A stretch of 64,000 nt of DNA, from positions 9,880,676 through 9,944,675 of the forward strand of contig CM049311.1 in assembly GCA_026874595.1 (NCBI GenBank), read 5' to 3'. Numbering within the stretch: the stretch's first letter is position 1; each line of letters opens with the position of its first letter. Both the position numbers and the translations under genes were made by a program. This document shows, one piece after another, positions 1 to 10,679 of the stretch. Source of the DNA: Sipunculus nudus (lineage: Eukaryota; Annelida; Sipuncula; Golfingiida; Sipunculidae). Under the pieces are notes generated by a model. That model had not been told where the DNA came from. It saw nothing but the letters and a program-made list of their open reading frames with translations, and searched no databases.

Positions 1-710
1 CCGTGCATTATTATTAATTTTATTTAGAGATTGCAGCTTGATTTTGGATTTTCACTAAAAATGGACTGATTAGAGTATACCTAATTTTGTTATTCATATT
101 TTTCAGGAATTGTATTTGGCCTATGTTTTTGTAAATATTTCCATAGTAAAAATGGATTACAGGGCTGACAGAGAGACTCATTCTATATTTATTTAAGACA
201 CGTTAAGAGTGCAGAGTTTACTGTTACATAAAATTCAGGTGCCAGTCTCAATACCAATCTTGAGATCCAGAGAGGATTTTGGGGGTTGGGGACACCCCTT
301 CCCTGCTCCCGACAAAAAAAAACTTTTTTTATCCGACTTTTTAATTATGCACAATTGGTTTACTGGTTTATTTGGTTTACTACCAGGTTTAAGGAGTTAG
401 CACTTGGTCTGGCTAAACCTTCTTTGGTGCTACTTTGTGCATACCGTGAAGACTACACTGATAATCCCGTTTTAGCCATTCCGAGATTAAGGAAATACAT
501 AGACTAAATTAGTTTTACTTAGTCAGCTTTTGAGGATACGGGCCGTAGAGTTTAAGAACAACCGCAGTATTCTGCTATTTAAAGGAAAAAAGCATAGTAT
601 ATTGAATCTGTGGGCTAGCTCTGTTATACATGTACATTCGAATAGATACAAAACGGGTCACTGTGGATCAACTTATCATTGCGAATTCAAACTTAGACAA
701 TAATTATAAC
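1..710. other. Intron-like, no gene recognised
   Basis: No coding signal I can support. The right part (about 540-710) resembles intron sequence repeated beside the FN3 exons (at about 1010-1190 and 1730-1900), so it belongs to the same duplicated exon-plus-intron unit of the minus-strand receptor gene. Positions 260-340 hold a C- and A-run-rich stretch typical of dispersed repeat DNA. Confidence 0.5.
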
Positions 711-756
711 GTGGTTGAAACAGCATACACCCTGACATTTTGCGGTGGCTCTGGCT
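711..756 (-). pseudogene. Truncated FN3 exon relic
   Basis: The reverse strand reads an acceptor-like ..GGCAACAG followed by codons for PEPPQNVRVYAVSTT, the first beta strand of the FN3 exons found further right. After about 15 codons the sequence jumps straight into the intron sequence that normally lies beyond the exon's end, so most of the exon has been deleted. It keeps the acceptor but has no donor, so it should not be used as an exon. It shows that the FN3 array extends, or once extended, leftward. Confidence 0.7.
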
Positions 757-1245
757 CTGTTGCCAACAAAAAAACAATGTATATATATGAAAGTCAACAG
801 AATACAGGAATATTTTCGATTCCTGGTGAAATAGACCTCTGTAATGCCTTCTGATGTCCGACGCACATTAAGTTATTTTATCAAAATAGGCAACACGAGT
901 GGTAGCTAGTACACTTTCTGATAATATGACTGTGTCCAAAATGAACCTATAACTAAAATATAGGGTTATTTGCTGCAGGTATTTGACATATGGAGTCACT
1001 TTAAGTTTAAGAATAACCGCAATATTCTGCTATGTAAAGAAAAAAGCATAATATATTAAATCTGTGCGCTATCTCTGTTATACATGTAAATTAAAATAGA
1101 TACAAAACGGGTCACTGTGATCTCAGGGCGTTTAAACCTTGAATAGCTTTGTCAGGATAAACTTATCACTGCAAATTCAAACTTAGACAAGCAATTGCAT
1201 TTTTTACATGAACTAGTATAGAATAGGAGACAAAAAGCTACTTAC

Positions 1246-1521
1246 GTAATACAGTTGAATTGGATTTCATCTCACTCTTCACTCCTTTAGAGACTGACAC
1301 CACTTCTGCTGTGTAGGATTCTCCTGGAGTCAGGCCTGTGAATGTTTCATTGTATGGCCCTATAGACTCACTGATGTTTCTTACACATATCTCTGTCTTT
1401 GAGCTGTTTTTCAGTCTCACAGTGTAGTAATCAACAATTCCTGCTGACGCTGCATCCCAAGTAACAGACAGGCTTGTGGTTGAGGCAGCACAAACACGGA
1501 CATTTCGTGGTGGGTCTGGCT
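1246..1521 (-). CDS. FN3-domain exon (fourth in gene order) of a receptor-like gene
   Basis: A 276-nt exon encoding one complete fibronectin type III domain: DPPRNVRV in strand A, SLSVTWDA with the conserved Trp, VDYYTVRL with the C-strand Tyr, and LTPGESYTAEVVSV with the Tyr corner. It is bounded by acceptor TTGGCAACAG and donor GTAAGTAG and is phase 1 at both ends (C of the previous exon plus AG gives Gln), so it can be skipped or added without frameshift. Four N-glycosylation sequons (NSS, NIS, NET, NST) fit an extracellular domain. It is very similar to the exon at 1955-2230, including flanking intron sequence, which points to recent tandem duplication. The family is FN3; membership in a receptor tyrosine phosphatase is inference. 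The gene continues left of the window. Confidence 0.88.
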
Positions 1522-1954
1522 CTGTTGCCAACAAAAAACAATGTGCATATATGTGAGTCAACAGAAAACAGGAACATTTTCGAATTCCTTTTGCAATAGC
1601 CCTTGTGCGTAGAATCCGTATATCTAGAACACGTTTTGATAATATGACTGTGTCAAAATGAACCTATAACTAAAATATAGGGTTATTTGCTGCAGGTGCT
1701 TGACATATGGGGTCACTTTAATTTTAAGAACAACCGCAATATTTTGCTTTTTAAAGGAGAAAAAAGCATAATATATTAAATCTGTGCGCTAGCTCTGTTA
1801 TACATGTAAATCAAAATAGATACTAAACGGGTCACTGTTATTTCAGGGCGTTTAAACCTTGAATAGTTTAAACTTGTCACTGCAAATTCAAACTTAGACA
1901 AGCAATTGCATTTTTTACATGCACTAGTATAGAATAGAACAAAAAGCTACTTAC

Positions 1955-2230
1955 GTAATATGGTTGAATTGGATTTCATCTCACTCTTCACTCCTTTGGA
2001 GACTGTAACCACTTCAGCTGTGTAGGATTCTCCTGGAGTCAGGGCTGTGAATGTTTCATTGTATTGCCCTGTAGATCCATTGATGTTTCTTTCAGACACC
2101 TCTGTTCCGGAGCTGTTTTTCAGTCTCACAGTGTAGTAATCAACCATTCCTGCTGACGCTGCATCCCAGGTAACAGACAGGCTAGTGGTTGAAGCAGCAT
2201 GAACTCGAACATTTTGTGGTGGCTCTGGCG
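1955..2230 (-). CDS. FN3-domain exon (third in gene order)
   Basis: A 276-nt symmetric phase 1-1 exon encoding an FN3 domain with APEPPQNVRV, SLSVTWDAASAG, VDYYTVRLKNSS and LTPGESYTAEVV. Acceptor TTGGTAACAG and donor GTAAGTAG are both strong. Its start (CG) completes a Pro codon with the C left by the upstream exon, and its last C forms Gln with the next exon, so the chain stays in frame. Its best match in the window is the neighbour at 1246-1521, and the introns on both sides are alike, so the duplicated unit of about 709 bp includes intron. Sequons NSS, NGS, NET and NST indicate a glycosylated ectodomain. Confidence 0.88.
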
Positions 2231-2310
2231 CTGTTACCAACAAAACAAGAATGCATATATGTGAAAGTCTACAGAATACAGGAATATTTTCGATTTCCTT
2301 GTCCAATAGA

Positions 2311-2760
2311 CCTCTGTAATGCCTTCTGATGTCCAACGCGGATTAAGTTATTTTATCAAATTAGGCAAAACGAGAAGTATACTTATTGCTAGTACACTTT
2401 CTGATAATAGTTCTGTTCCAAAAATAAACTTATAATTAATATATAGGTTATTTGCTGCAGGTATTTGACATATGGAATCACTTAAAGTTTTAGGACGGCC
2501 GCCATATCCTGCTATTGAAAAGAACAAAGTCCAATACACCTCTGTAATACCTTCTGATGTCTAACGCGGTTTAAGTTATTTTATCAAATTAGGCAAAACG
2601 AGAAGTATACATATTGCTAGTACACTTTTTGATAATAGTACTTTGTCCAAAATGAACTTATAACTAATATATAGGTTATTTGCTGCAGGTATTTGACATA
2701 TGGGGTCACTTAAAGTTTTAGAACGGCCGCCATATCCTGCTATTAAAAGGAACAAGGTAA
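2311..2760. repeat. Intronic tandem duplication, ~228-bp unit x2
   Basis: Two adjacent copies (2311-2538 and 2539-2760) both run from CCTCTGTAAT through GCAGGTATTTGACATATGG to GGCCGCCATATCCTGCTATT. Related single copies sit beside the other FN3 exons (for example about 1600-1760), so this is the intron part of the FN3 unit duplicated without an exon. It explains the longer spacing between the exons at 1955 and 3279. Confidence 0.8.
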
Positions 2761-3278
2761 TATATTAAATTTATGCACTGGCTCTGTTGCCAGGTACACT
2801 AAAATTGATACAAAGCGGATCACTGTGGTTACAGGGCGTTTGAACCTTCAATGGATTTGACAGGATAATCTTATCAGTATTATAAATAATCAGATTGTTT
2901 CGGCATATGTTTGCAGTAGAGAAACGGTATAGTGTTAGTGATTATTAAGGGTTTATGACAGGAGAAGATGGGCTACAAAATGAAACCGTAACTTAACAAG
3001 GAAGTCTTCTTTTACAGACACTCAAAATAAGAGATTATTAATGTTTTTTTATAAACCTGAAATATTTCTGTATTCAGAAATGAAAATCGTATATATACCC
3101 AATCTATACTTTGGTTCGATTTCCCCATGCTGCTTCAGATGAACACAAATGGTTCATAATATTTTCCGAACGTTTCAAATACTTCTTCTCATTACTGAGT
3201 TTATCACTAAATGTTCAAATTCAGAAAACAGACCATTTATAGGGACTAGCATGAAATAGAAACAGAGAAGATACTGAC

Positions 3279-3554
3279 GCAATGTGGTTGCATTAGATTT
3301 CATCTCGCTCTTCACTCCTTTGGAGACTGACACCACTTCTGCCGTGTAGGATTCTCCTGGGGTAAGGTCCCTGAATGTTTCATTGTATTGCCCGGTAGAT
3401 CCATTGTTATATCTTATAGACACCACTGTCCGGGAGCTGTTCTTTAGACACACAGTGTAGTAATCAACAATGCCAGCTGACGCTGCATCCCAGGTAACAG
3501 AAAGGCTTGTAGTTGAGGCAGTATCAACTCTGACATTCTCTGGAGGCTCTGGCT
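3279..3554 (-). CDS. FN3-domain exon (second in gene order)
   Basis: A 276-nt FN3 exon: EPEPPENVRVDTAS, SLSVTWDA, VDYYTVCLKNSS, LTPGESYTAEVVSVSKG. It follows acceptor GATACCAG and ends before GTCAGT, a weaker donor than those of its neighbours, so inclusion could be variable. It is phase 1 at both ends. One strand-C residue is Cys (YTVCL) where the sister exons have Arg or Ser, giving a possible unpaired extracellular cysteine. The flanking introns are more diverged from the two left-hand units, so this copy separated earlier. Confidence 0.87.
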
Positions 3555-3953
3555 CTGGTATCATAAATAGATATGCAGATAAGTGAAAGTCAGCAGAATA
3601 AAAGAATGGCACAGCTGTCAGTTATCTTCCTAAAGAGATTAAGATTAGCGCCAAAATAAAACAGAATCCCTAACTGTACAAGAAAGTCATCCATTACAGA
3701 CACTTAATATAAGGGATAAATAACGATTTTTAGAACATCTTACATATTTATGCATTTTAAATGCAAAATGATAAGTAAATTCTATTGTTACATATATAGT
3801 TCTGGTAAAAAAGGATAATTATTGTTACAGAACGTTTCAATTTTGAAGCAGTTTCATATTATTAAACTTATCACAGCAAATTCAAATTCGGACACGCACA
3901 CATATGACCATTTACAAGTACTGGTATACTAGTGCTGTAAGGAAGCTACATAC

Positions 3954-4226
3954 GCAGTATTGTTAAATTATATTTCATAGCACTCTTCACCCCTTCGAAG
4001 ACTGACACCACTTCGGCTTTGTAGATTTCTCCTGGGGTAAGGTTTCTAAATGTTTCATTGTATGGCCCTCTAGGTTCAGTGTTGTTTCTCATAGAAACCA
4101 CAGTCTTGGAGCTGTTTTTCAGACTTACAGTGTAGTAATCAACAGCCGTTAATGCTGCATCCCAGGTCACATTAAGGCTTGTGGTTGAATCGGCATTGAC
4201 TCTGACGTTCTCTGGAGGTTGGGGAA
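3954..4226 (-). CDS. FN3-domain exon (first in gene order)
   Basis: A 273-nt exon, one codon shorter than its sisters (ALTAVDYY replaces ASAGIVDYY at the B-C turn), still phase 1-1. It encodes VPQPPENVRV, SLNVTWDA, DYYTVSLKNSS, NLTPGEIYKAEVVSV, all hallmarks of FN3. The acceptor is TGCTACCAG and the donor GTATGT. It is the most diverged of the four and lies nearest the mucin-like exons, consistent with being the oldest member of the array. The first two nt (TT) complete a Val codon with the G left by exon 4757-4798. Confidence 0.87.
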
Positions 4227-4756
4227 CTGGTAGCACAAGTGTTACATTAGTTCATTATTCCCTTAATTATGCGATATGGACACTTCTTCACACATGAAGG
4301 AAACATCCTTAAGAAGGAACTAAAGGCTTCAGAATAAAAATGTTTTCATAGCATGTGACAATGTCAGTGTTTCACAGTATCATGACAATTGTTTTAGCTA
4401 TAGCCAACATGTTATGATGAACCTTTCAAGTATGGTATTATTGTTATGGATGGACTATCATGAGTCCTTTGATATTATAATTATAAATTTGTCTTTAAAG
4501 TTGATAGATGACACAAATCTTTTAAAGAGTACTTCCAACTTAACCACCTTATGCCTACGTTGTGAAACTAAATGTCAACGACTAGACCTATATAAAGCAA
4601 AAGTAAACATGTATATACCTAATACGGGGAAACTGAATCACCCTTGGGAAAAAAGGCGTTACTGAACATATCAAAAGAACAAGTCTTATCACAGATACCT
4701 TATGAAGTCACCTGAAACTTTTTCGAGCTTATTTATGTCATTTGTTTACGTTTTAC

Positions 4757-4798
4757 CTGTGTATGCCGTCGTGGTCTCCAGATACGCCGTGGAAGCAC
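4757..4798 (-). CDS. Mucin-like 42-nt mini-exon
   Basis: The reverse strand has acceptor TTGTTGCAG, 42 nt, then donor GTAAAAC. In phase 1 it encodes (G)ASTAYLETTTAYT, a Thr/Ala/Tyr-rich segment with clustered O-glycosylation candidates. The exon is symmetric (1-1), so inclusion or skipping preserves frame. It is a near copy of the exon at 5546-5587. Recognising an exon this short rests on paired splice sites, phase agreement with both neighbours and its duplicate. Its likely role is an O-glycosylated stalk between signal peptide and FN3 domains. Confidence 0.75.
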
Positions 4799-4849
4799 CT
4801 GCAACAATAAAAAAGTATCCATATGTCTTGAAAATGCACCTCGCAAATC

Positions 4850-5260
4850 GCGTAGTATGAAGCACGCTATGGCCCAATTTTGCTGAGAAAATGGGAGGGG
4901 GGCTCAAAGGGTATTAACACCCCCCCCCCCGGTGAAATTACACCAGCACGAATTCTCGAATTACCCCTCATGATACCCATGGCTTTCTCTTAGAATATCA
5001 TAATTTTCTACACACTACCACCACAATATAAAATATATCAATTTCAATATACGAATTTTGAAAATATAATTTACATTATGCACAATTGAAATATTATTGG
5101 GGAAAATATTATACTATAAACTGATTTACATCCTTATCTCATTTATTACATGTATTTTGTCTCCAGTCTCTAATAAAAATGATAAAAATGAAATAACATG
5201 CCCCCCAGTCCATCTCTAAAATAAGGACCATAACAATACTAAGGTTTGACAATACTAATC
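4850..5260. repeat. Diverged repeat, copy 1 (second copy ~6175-6580)
   Basis: Both copies begin with ATCGCGTAGTATGA.GCACGCT, contain a C-run, a CGAATTCTCGAAT motif, and then the same AT-rich block ending near ATGCAC(A/G)ATTGAAATAT and ATGAAATAACATG. Both lie between mini-exons of the receptor gene. No coding capacity is evident. Confidence 0.75.
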
Positions 5261-5289
5261 CGTTTTGACATTTTGTGGTGGCTCAGGCA
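5261..5289 (-). pseudogene. Second truncated FN3 exon relic
   Basis: The reverse strand reads TTGTAGCAG then codons for (V)PEPPQNVKT, matching the start of the FN3 exons, before running into unrelated sequence. The intron on the acceptor side (5296-5400) also resembles the introns upstream of intact FN3 exons (CCACCAGACGTCTCC versus the CCTCTGTAATGCC block). It lies between the two mini-exons, so an FN3 copy once sat upstream of the present first FN3 exon. Confidence 0.6.
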
Positions 5290-5545
5290 CTGCTACAACC
5301 AATTAATTCTGATAATGGAAAGTAAGCCGAATAGAGGTATATTTTCTATACTTATCCACCAGACGTCTCCTACGGCTACTGATGCCTAGAACATACCAAA
5401 CGTATTATGCGATAAAGTGGTCAATATATTATTACATTACTAAAATTGACACGCCGATAGTATACTCGCTAGTCTAAAAGTACTAATACACTTGCGTAAA
5501 CAGTCGGCTCTACTGGTGTCATACAAACGTGTTATTTTTTTTTAC

Positions 5546-5587
5546 CTGTGTACACCGTTGTGGTCTCCGGATACGCCGTGGAAGGAC
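5546..5587 (-). CDS. Mucin-like 42-nt mini-exon
   Basis: Acceptor TTGTTACAG and donor GTAAAA bracket 42 nt that read, in phase 1, (G)PSTAYPETTTVYT. It differs from the exon at 4757-4798 at only a few bases, so the two arose by duplication. Thr, Ser and Pro dominate, as in O-glycosylated stalks. It joins exon 10068-10113 (ending AAA-G) and exon 4757-4798 without frame change. In vertebrate CD45, short symmetric mucin-like exons behind the signal peptide are alternatively spliced; that this gene does the same is inference. Confidence 0.75.
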
Positions 5588-5908
5588 CTGTAACAATATA
5601 AAGAGTTAATAATAATGATAAAATTCTATATTTATATAGCGTCAATTCTCTGATGGTCGGACTCACAGCGCAATTCACACACACACACCAACATACAATT
5701 TCATGGAAATCTATACCCTGTGCCTGACCCAAGAAAAAAAATGATGCATATTAATTACTAAAAGCTTGCCGAAAGAGATACGTTTTTAAATTAGTTTTAA
5801 ATGATACAAGAGTTAGAGATTTTTTAAGTGTAATGGGAAGTGAATTCCAAACATTTGGGCTATGAAACGGAAGGAACGTTCACCCACTTTCATATTTCAC
5901 TTTGGTAC

Positions 5909-6130
5909 TTAAAGAAGATTTCCGCCAGCCAAGCGCAGCCTACGCAAAGGCCGATAGATTATTATTTTTCCAGGCAAATATGATGGAAGTGAGTCATCAA
6001 AATGGCGGTAAACAAAAACAGCAATTTTGTATCGTATGCGGTACTTGATGGGAAGCAAATGGAGCTGTTTGAGCAGCGGCGTGACGTGGTCGGTCTTATG
6101 CTTCTTAAGAATGAGACGCGCAGCAGTCAT
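5909..6130 (-). pseudogene. Non-LTR retrotransposon 3'-end fragment
   Basis: A 73-codon stretch reads RLILKKHKTDHVTPLLKQLH, LPIKYRIRYKIAVFVYR, LPSYLPG and RPLRRLRLAG. This TP(L)L..LHxLP(I/V)..RI.(F/Y)KI pattern is typical of the C-terminal tail of LINE reverse transcriptase polyproteins in invertebrate genomes. No RT core or endonuclease precedes it, so this is a 5'-truncated dead copy. It lies on the same strand as the host gene, inside the intron between exons 10068-10113 and 5546-5587. Confidence 0.72.
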
Positions 6131-6174
6131 CTGTAATCATCTGTATCCAGATGGCTTGGCAATGCAACTCTGAT

Positions 6175-6580
6175 GTATCGCGTAGTATGATGCACGCTGT
6201 GGGTTGTTTTTGCTAAATAAATGTGGGGGGACAATCCAAAGGCCTACAATCAATCCCCCCTGTCTCCCGGTAATAAAGACACCAGTTCGAATTCTCGAAT
6301 CCCTCGACCACCCCTCCCCCCCCCCCCCCCCCCCACCGCCCCCCAAGAAACCCAGGGCAAACTCTTTCTATCAGAATATCACAACTTTCTACACTTCACC
6401 ACATATTGTGAAATATATTAATTTCAATATACAAGTTTTTAAAATATAAGAATTACATAATGCACGATTGAAATATGTATCTTGTCCCAAGCCTCGAAAT
6501 AAAAATGATAAAAATGAAATAACATGTCTCCCAGTCCATCTCTTAATCATAACTGAGATTTGACAATACTAAGCTGATTT
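6175..6580. repeat. Diverged repeat, copy 2, with poly-C tract
   Basis: Partner of the block at 4850-5260. A C-run at 6316-6334 replaces the shorter run of copy 1. The proline- or glycine-rich reading frames through this run are artefacts of the homopolymer. Confidence 0.75.
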
Positions 6581-7139
6581 TTTTTTAAACGGTATGACCG
6601 GCATCACATCATACTTTCAAACATTTTATCGAAATACAAATGAAATAAAAATATAAATATTTAGGATTTTTCAGAACCCTGAGAAAGTAAAGCCTAAAGA
6701 CAATCCTATGATTGTTATACATAAACAACAAATAACTATGAAATAACAAACGAAAAATTACATATGTGAGTGCAAATATATCCTTAATAAAGAAAGATAA
6801 TTAAGCTAGACGTTAGGAAATTAGGGGTGATAAACAAAGACTGCCAGAAAGACCATGAACCTGAAAAAGTGGATTCCCTTTGTTAAATGTTTATGTTTGC
6901 AACACCTATGTGTTTACATTTAGTATCAACATGTAAACAAGACACTAGTTTCATAGTCTAACGTGTGTAACGCTTATTGTTTTAATGGTGAAACAAATTG
7001 TTCCAAAAGCAATTGTAAGGTTCTGAAACGAACGTCCCACTAAAGTTTCCACTTTACATTGATTCTTAAACATAAAAGTCATGATGGGTCAAATACAATT
7101 AAAACTAGAATGAGATTTTTGCAATACTAAAAAAGATAT
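6581..7139. other. Intronic, nothing recognised
   Basis: AT-rich sequence without splice-bounded open frames, tandem structure or terminal repeats that I can support. Confidence 0.5.
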
Positions 7140-7433
7140 ATGTCCCTCCTCCCCTTAAGGCCTCCCATCCAAAAATTGAGGAAAACAATAAGGACTGTTT
7201 AAAAAGTTTGGGACGCACAGAAATCCTAGATTTTTGAAGATTTGACCTTAAAGGTGAAGGTCAAGGTCATCAGTGTTCCATCTTGTTCCAGAACTTGTTT
7301 GAATCAACTTGTGTATCAAAAGTCATGGGGTCCTCCAAAAATTGTTATTTCGGCCAATTGGACCTTGAAGGTGAAGGTCTAGGTAACTGGTATTCTGAGT
7401 TTTCGGTAGTAACAATTCAGATACACTGTAAAA
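7140..7433. repeat. Left part of an interrupted dispersed repeat
   Basis: It contains two related blocks with TGACCTTxAAGGTGAAGGTC-like cores (about 7243-7275 and 7360-7390). The same type of sequence resumes at 9650-10020 after the 7434-9649 element and ends in GACGACTACGGACGACGACG. The repeat was therefore present before the TIR element inserted into it. Confidence 0.65.
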
Positions 7434-9649
7434 ACACGTGTTAAAAACAACACAAGAACTTGTGTTGAAGCATATGACAAAAACTTGTGTTGTAGTAACA
7501 CAAAACGTGTGTGAATGATGGGCTGTCCAGTGCGGAACACAAGCCTTGTGTTCTCTGTGTATCACGCTCACGAGCGTAGCAATTAAGCGAGGTGATGGTT
7601 GTCGGTACAAACGAGTGGGGTCGGCGTGTGGGGGGGGCATCCTGTCCCATCCACAAGTAATGTTTTGCTGTTCGAATATAGAGCTGCTAAAACCAGTATT
7701 ATTTGTTTGGTTTTTAATGAAGCTTATTATTTTGAGATTGCATTCCATAATTGCCTGCATTCATATTTGAAGATTAAATGTTTCCCTTCTCCATTTAACT
7801 GCAAATGCGCATTTTCAAATGCTAATACATTTGCATTGAGACCTAAGCTTGACACACACACATATGCACGCGCAACTGAATAACCTATTCTATTATATCG
7901 CATACGACGTTGTTGTTAGCCTTGTGTATGATGGGATGTTATAAGATTACAGATTTTCAGTTGTTTCTCCGAATTTGAGCTCCTGCAGCTCTGAAATTTC
8001 TTTCATGTAAATTAAAAAATAGAATAAAAAATTATCCATTATGTTATGACCTGTTCAGCAAATAGTTTTGTTATTTTCATGAAATAATGTAGAATTTTTT
8101 ATATTCCATAACATTATTTTCAGCCCTGAACCCTTGCAGAAACTCTATATTTTATTAATGCACCCTGTATAATTTCAGCCTTGGACCTCGCTGGAGCTAG
8201 CTGTGGAGGAACTGAAACAGAAGAATACAACACTCAAGAGAACACAGCCGTACATCTTATGGAATAAGCCCTCTACCTAGCTTTTCAATATGCTGGAGGA
8301 CACGGCTGTGGTTGTACAACCAAGTACAATAGCGATGGCAGTGGACATTTTGTTTAAATCGATATATGTATTTAACATGGAATTTCGAAAATCTCTTCAG
8401 TCATTCTATTGATTTATTGAACAATTTATTAACAACATTGATGAGGTGAAAACCTCTGCTGCTACTGTAGGTATGCTACTGTGCAGTTTGTACTGTGAAA
8501 GTGCACTTACGTCAGTTTACACATAACTTTCAAGATGCTCGTTCCTTTTTACATTTTATTTAATTTATTACTAAGTAAGCGATCAGAGGTCCCAGTGTCA
8601 CCAACTTAGTAACTTATGATAAAGATGTTCCATATATATGTATTTCTCTGTTCATCTGCATGCCTTTAAATTATACGTACAGCAATGTCGTTTTCTTGAG
8701 TTTTACATTTTATCAACAATTCTTATATCTGTACGTTGACATTATTGTGATGTATAGGAAAAATTAGATGATGCTGGCCTGTAGTATAAGCCGATATTTA
8801 ACAAATTTTGAAGTTATTAACTTTTGTATTCTGAGTGATTCTGATGTTCGTTAATTTGGTTGAAAGTTTCCATTCAGTTTTGCTCTGGACCCTATTTTTA
8901 TTATACATTGTACACTTGGTCATATTCATTTTATTTGAGAAAAGTGACTATGCCAAGTTTTAAGGTCATTTGGCAAGCCTACTAAATGTCGTTTCCTTGA
9001 ATGATAGTAAAGGAAACAGTAATTGGAAAGTACTACATTTTGAAATATATATATATGCCTAGATCACAGATGTATTGTTCAGAAACATGCGCTGTTACAT
9101 GTTATATGTAAATAAAATACAGTGTGTCCGTATGACTCCCTTACAAAGATAATGGTAAATTGTTAATCCAAAGTATTGGACGAGGAGCACATCATTTTTA
9201 TATCCATAAAACAATTATAATGTGTGAATGAATAACACAAGCATGTTATAATATCGATACAAACGGTATGTGCTAACAACGTTATGTTACTGTAACCCAA
9301 GTAATGTGTGAATGAAAAACACACGTAGATTGTTAAATCAACACAAGTGGAATGAATGGGGAACACAATATTTTGTTCCTGCAACACAGGTAATGAGTGA
9401 AAGACTGTTAAATCTACACAAGTCAGTTTGGTCAGGAACACAACACTTGTGTGCCTGTAACACAATTAATGTGTTCATGCTTGATACTAAACTTGTGTTC
9501 CAACAACACAAATACAGTTTGATTTCAACAAAAGACTTGTGTTGACATTATTAAAACAAGTACTTGTGTTAATAGAACATATATTACACAAGTATTGTGT
9601 TGCAGGGAACACAAACTTTTGTTTGGCCAACACAAGTGTTTTTACAGTG
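7434..9649. mobile_element. TA-flanked TIR element (2.2 kb, non-autonomous)
   Basis: The left end CACTGTAAAAACAC and right end GTGTTTTTACAGTG are inverted repeats, flanked by TA on both sides (7432-7433 and 9650-9651), the target duplication expected of Tc1/mariner-type elements. Both subterminal regions (7440-7560 and 9230-9645) are packed with ACTTGTGTT/AACACAAGT motifs in both orientations. I see no transposase reading frame. It sits inside an older dispersed repeat. Superfamily assignment from TA duplication and TIRs alone is tentative. Confidence 0.75.
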
Positions 9650-10030
9650 TATTAAATTACACGAAAAAAATCAAGTTGTTCAAAAGTTAGAACGTTCTAT
9701 AAAAATTATATTTCGACTGATCTGACCTTGTTCATCAGTATTCCAATACTTCTGCGATTGCGGTAGAAGCAATTCGAGTGTCAAATTTCAGAAAAATATA
9801 CCAAGTGGTTCAAAAGCTGTAGTATATATATATATATATATATATTGGCCGAATTGACCTTGAAGATTAAAGTCAAGGTCACGGATTTCCCATCCTGTTC
9901 GAGAATTAGATTGAAAAGAACTTGTATATCAAATTTGAGGAAAGAATAAACAGGGATTTAAAAAATTAAAACATTCACAAGAAATCATAGAATGGACGTC
10001 GACGACTACGGACGACGACGACGAAAGACA
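9650..10030. repeat. Right part of the interrupted dispersed repeat
   Basis: It continues the repeat split by the TIR element: ATTGACCTTGAAG...AGTCAAGGTCAC, a TA microsatellite at about 9823-9844, and a terminal GACGACGACGACGA stretch. Confidence 0.65.
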
Positions 10031-10067
10031 AACACTATATACGGGGAAACAAAAATATGCACCTTAC

Positions 10068-10113
10068 CTTTGGTGGTTGACGGCGCTCCAAGTGAATAAT
10101 CTCCTAGCAGGAG
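10068..10113 (-). CDS. Exon 2: end of signal peptide and start of mature stalk
   Basis: A strong pyrimidine-rich acceptor (..GGTCTATTTTTTAG) opens a 46-nt exon closed by donor GTAAGG. Read in phase 0 it gives LLLGDYSLGAPSTTK plus one nt. Joined to exon 12033-12065 (MLCKTVLLTIS) it completes a textbook signal peptide: basic residue, hydrophobic core TVLLTISLLL, then a polar start to the mature chain. The exit phase is 1, matching all downstream exons. Agreement of phase, hydrophobicity and splice sites is the evidence; each alone would be weak. An alternative acceptor 10 nt further in (CTGCTAG) would leave a symmetric 36-nt exon. Confidence 0.75.
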
Positions 10114-10679
10114 CTAAAAAATAGACCAAGAGAGTCTTTAACAAAGATTCTCTTTTATGAATAACAAAATTGGCAAAGTCGGTAATATCAAGGCCTGTTA
10201 CTGAATTGTTAGTAATCGATGTTATATTAATCATCCTCTTTTTATATTTTAAATTGTATATTTTTTTATTGGTCTGAATCATTTTTACAGCAAAATAAAT
10301 TAATTTTAACCAGTTGTTCATTACGGTGAGTGGTTAATAAACTACTTGTTACATGGTGTATTACATTAAACAATCCTTCAATTACGCATTTATATATCCG
10401 ATGAGTACAATAGGAATTTAAAACACGTTTTTTTCCTTAATCAAGCAAAGGCACGAACTGTTTAAGATCTCGCTTGCAGACTGGACTTTGGTAATTACGA
10501 ATCATTTTGAATTATTTCACTCATTAATTTGGATATATAAATATATGTTTTATGGTTGCATGTTCGCAAAGAGAAGTCTATATTTGAAAAGATTAAGCGA
10601 TGTCCCCTGCAGCCAGTTGCAACAGTGCAAGTTTATGTAAGCAAGTAAATGAACTTTCAACTTAAACCTATAAGTCGCC

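Noticed and set aside
6137-6449. Gly- or Pro-rich reading frames on both strands
   Set aside because: They are translations of a poly-C run inside a dispersed repeat.
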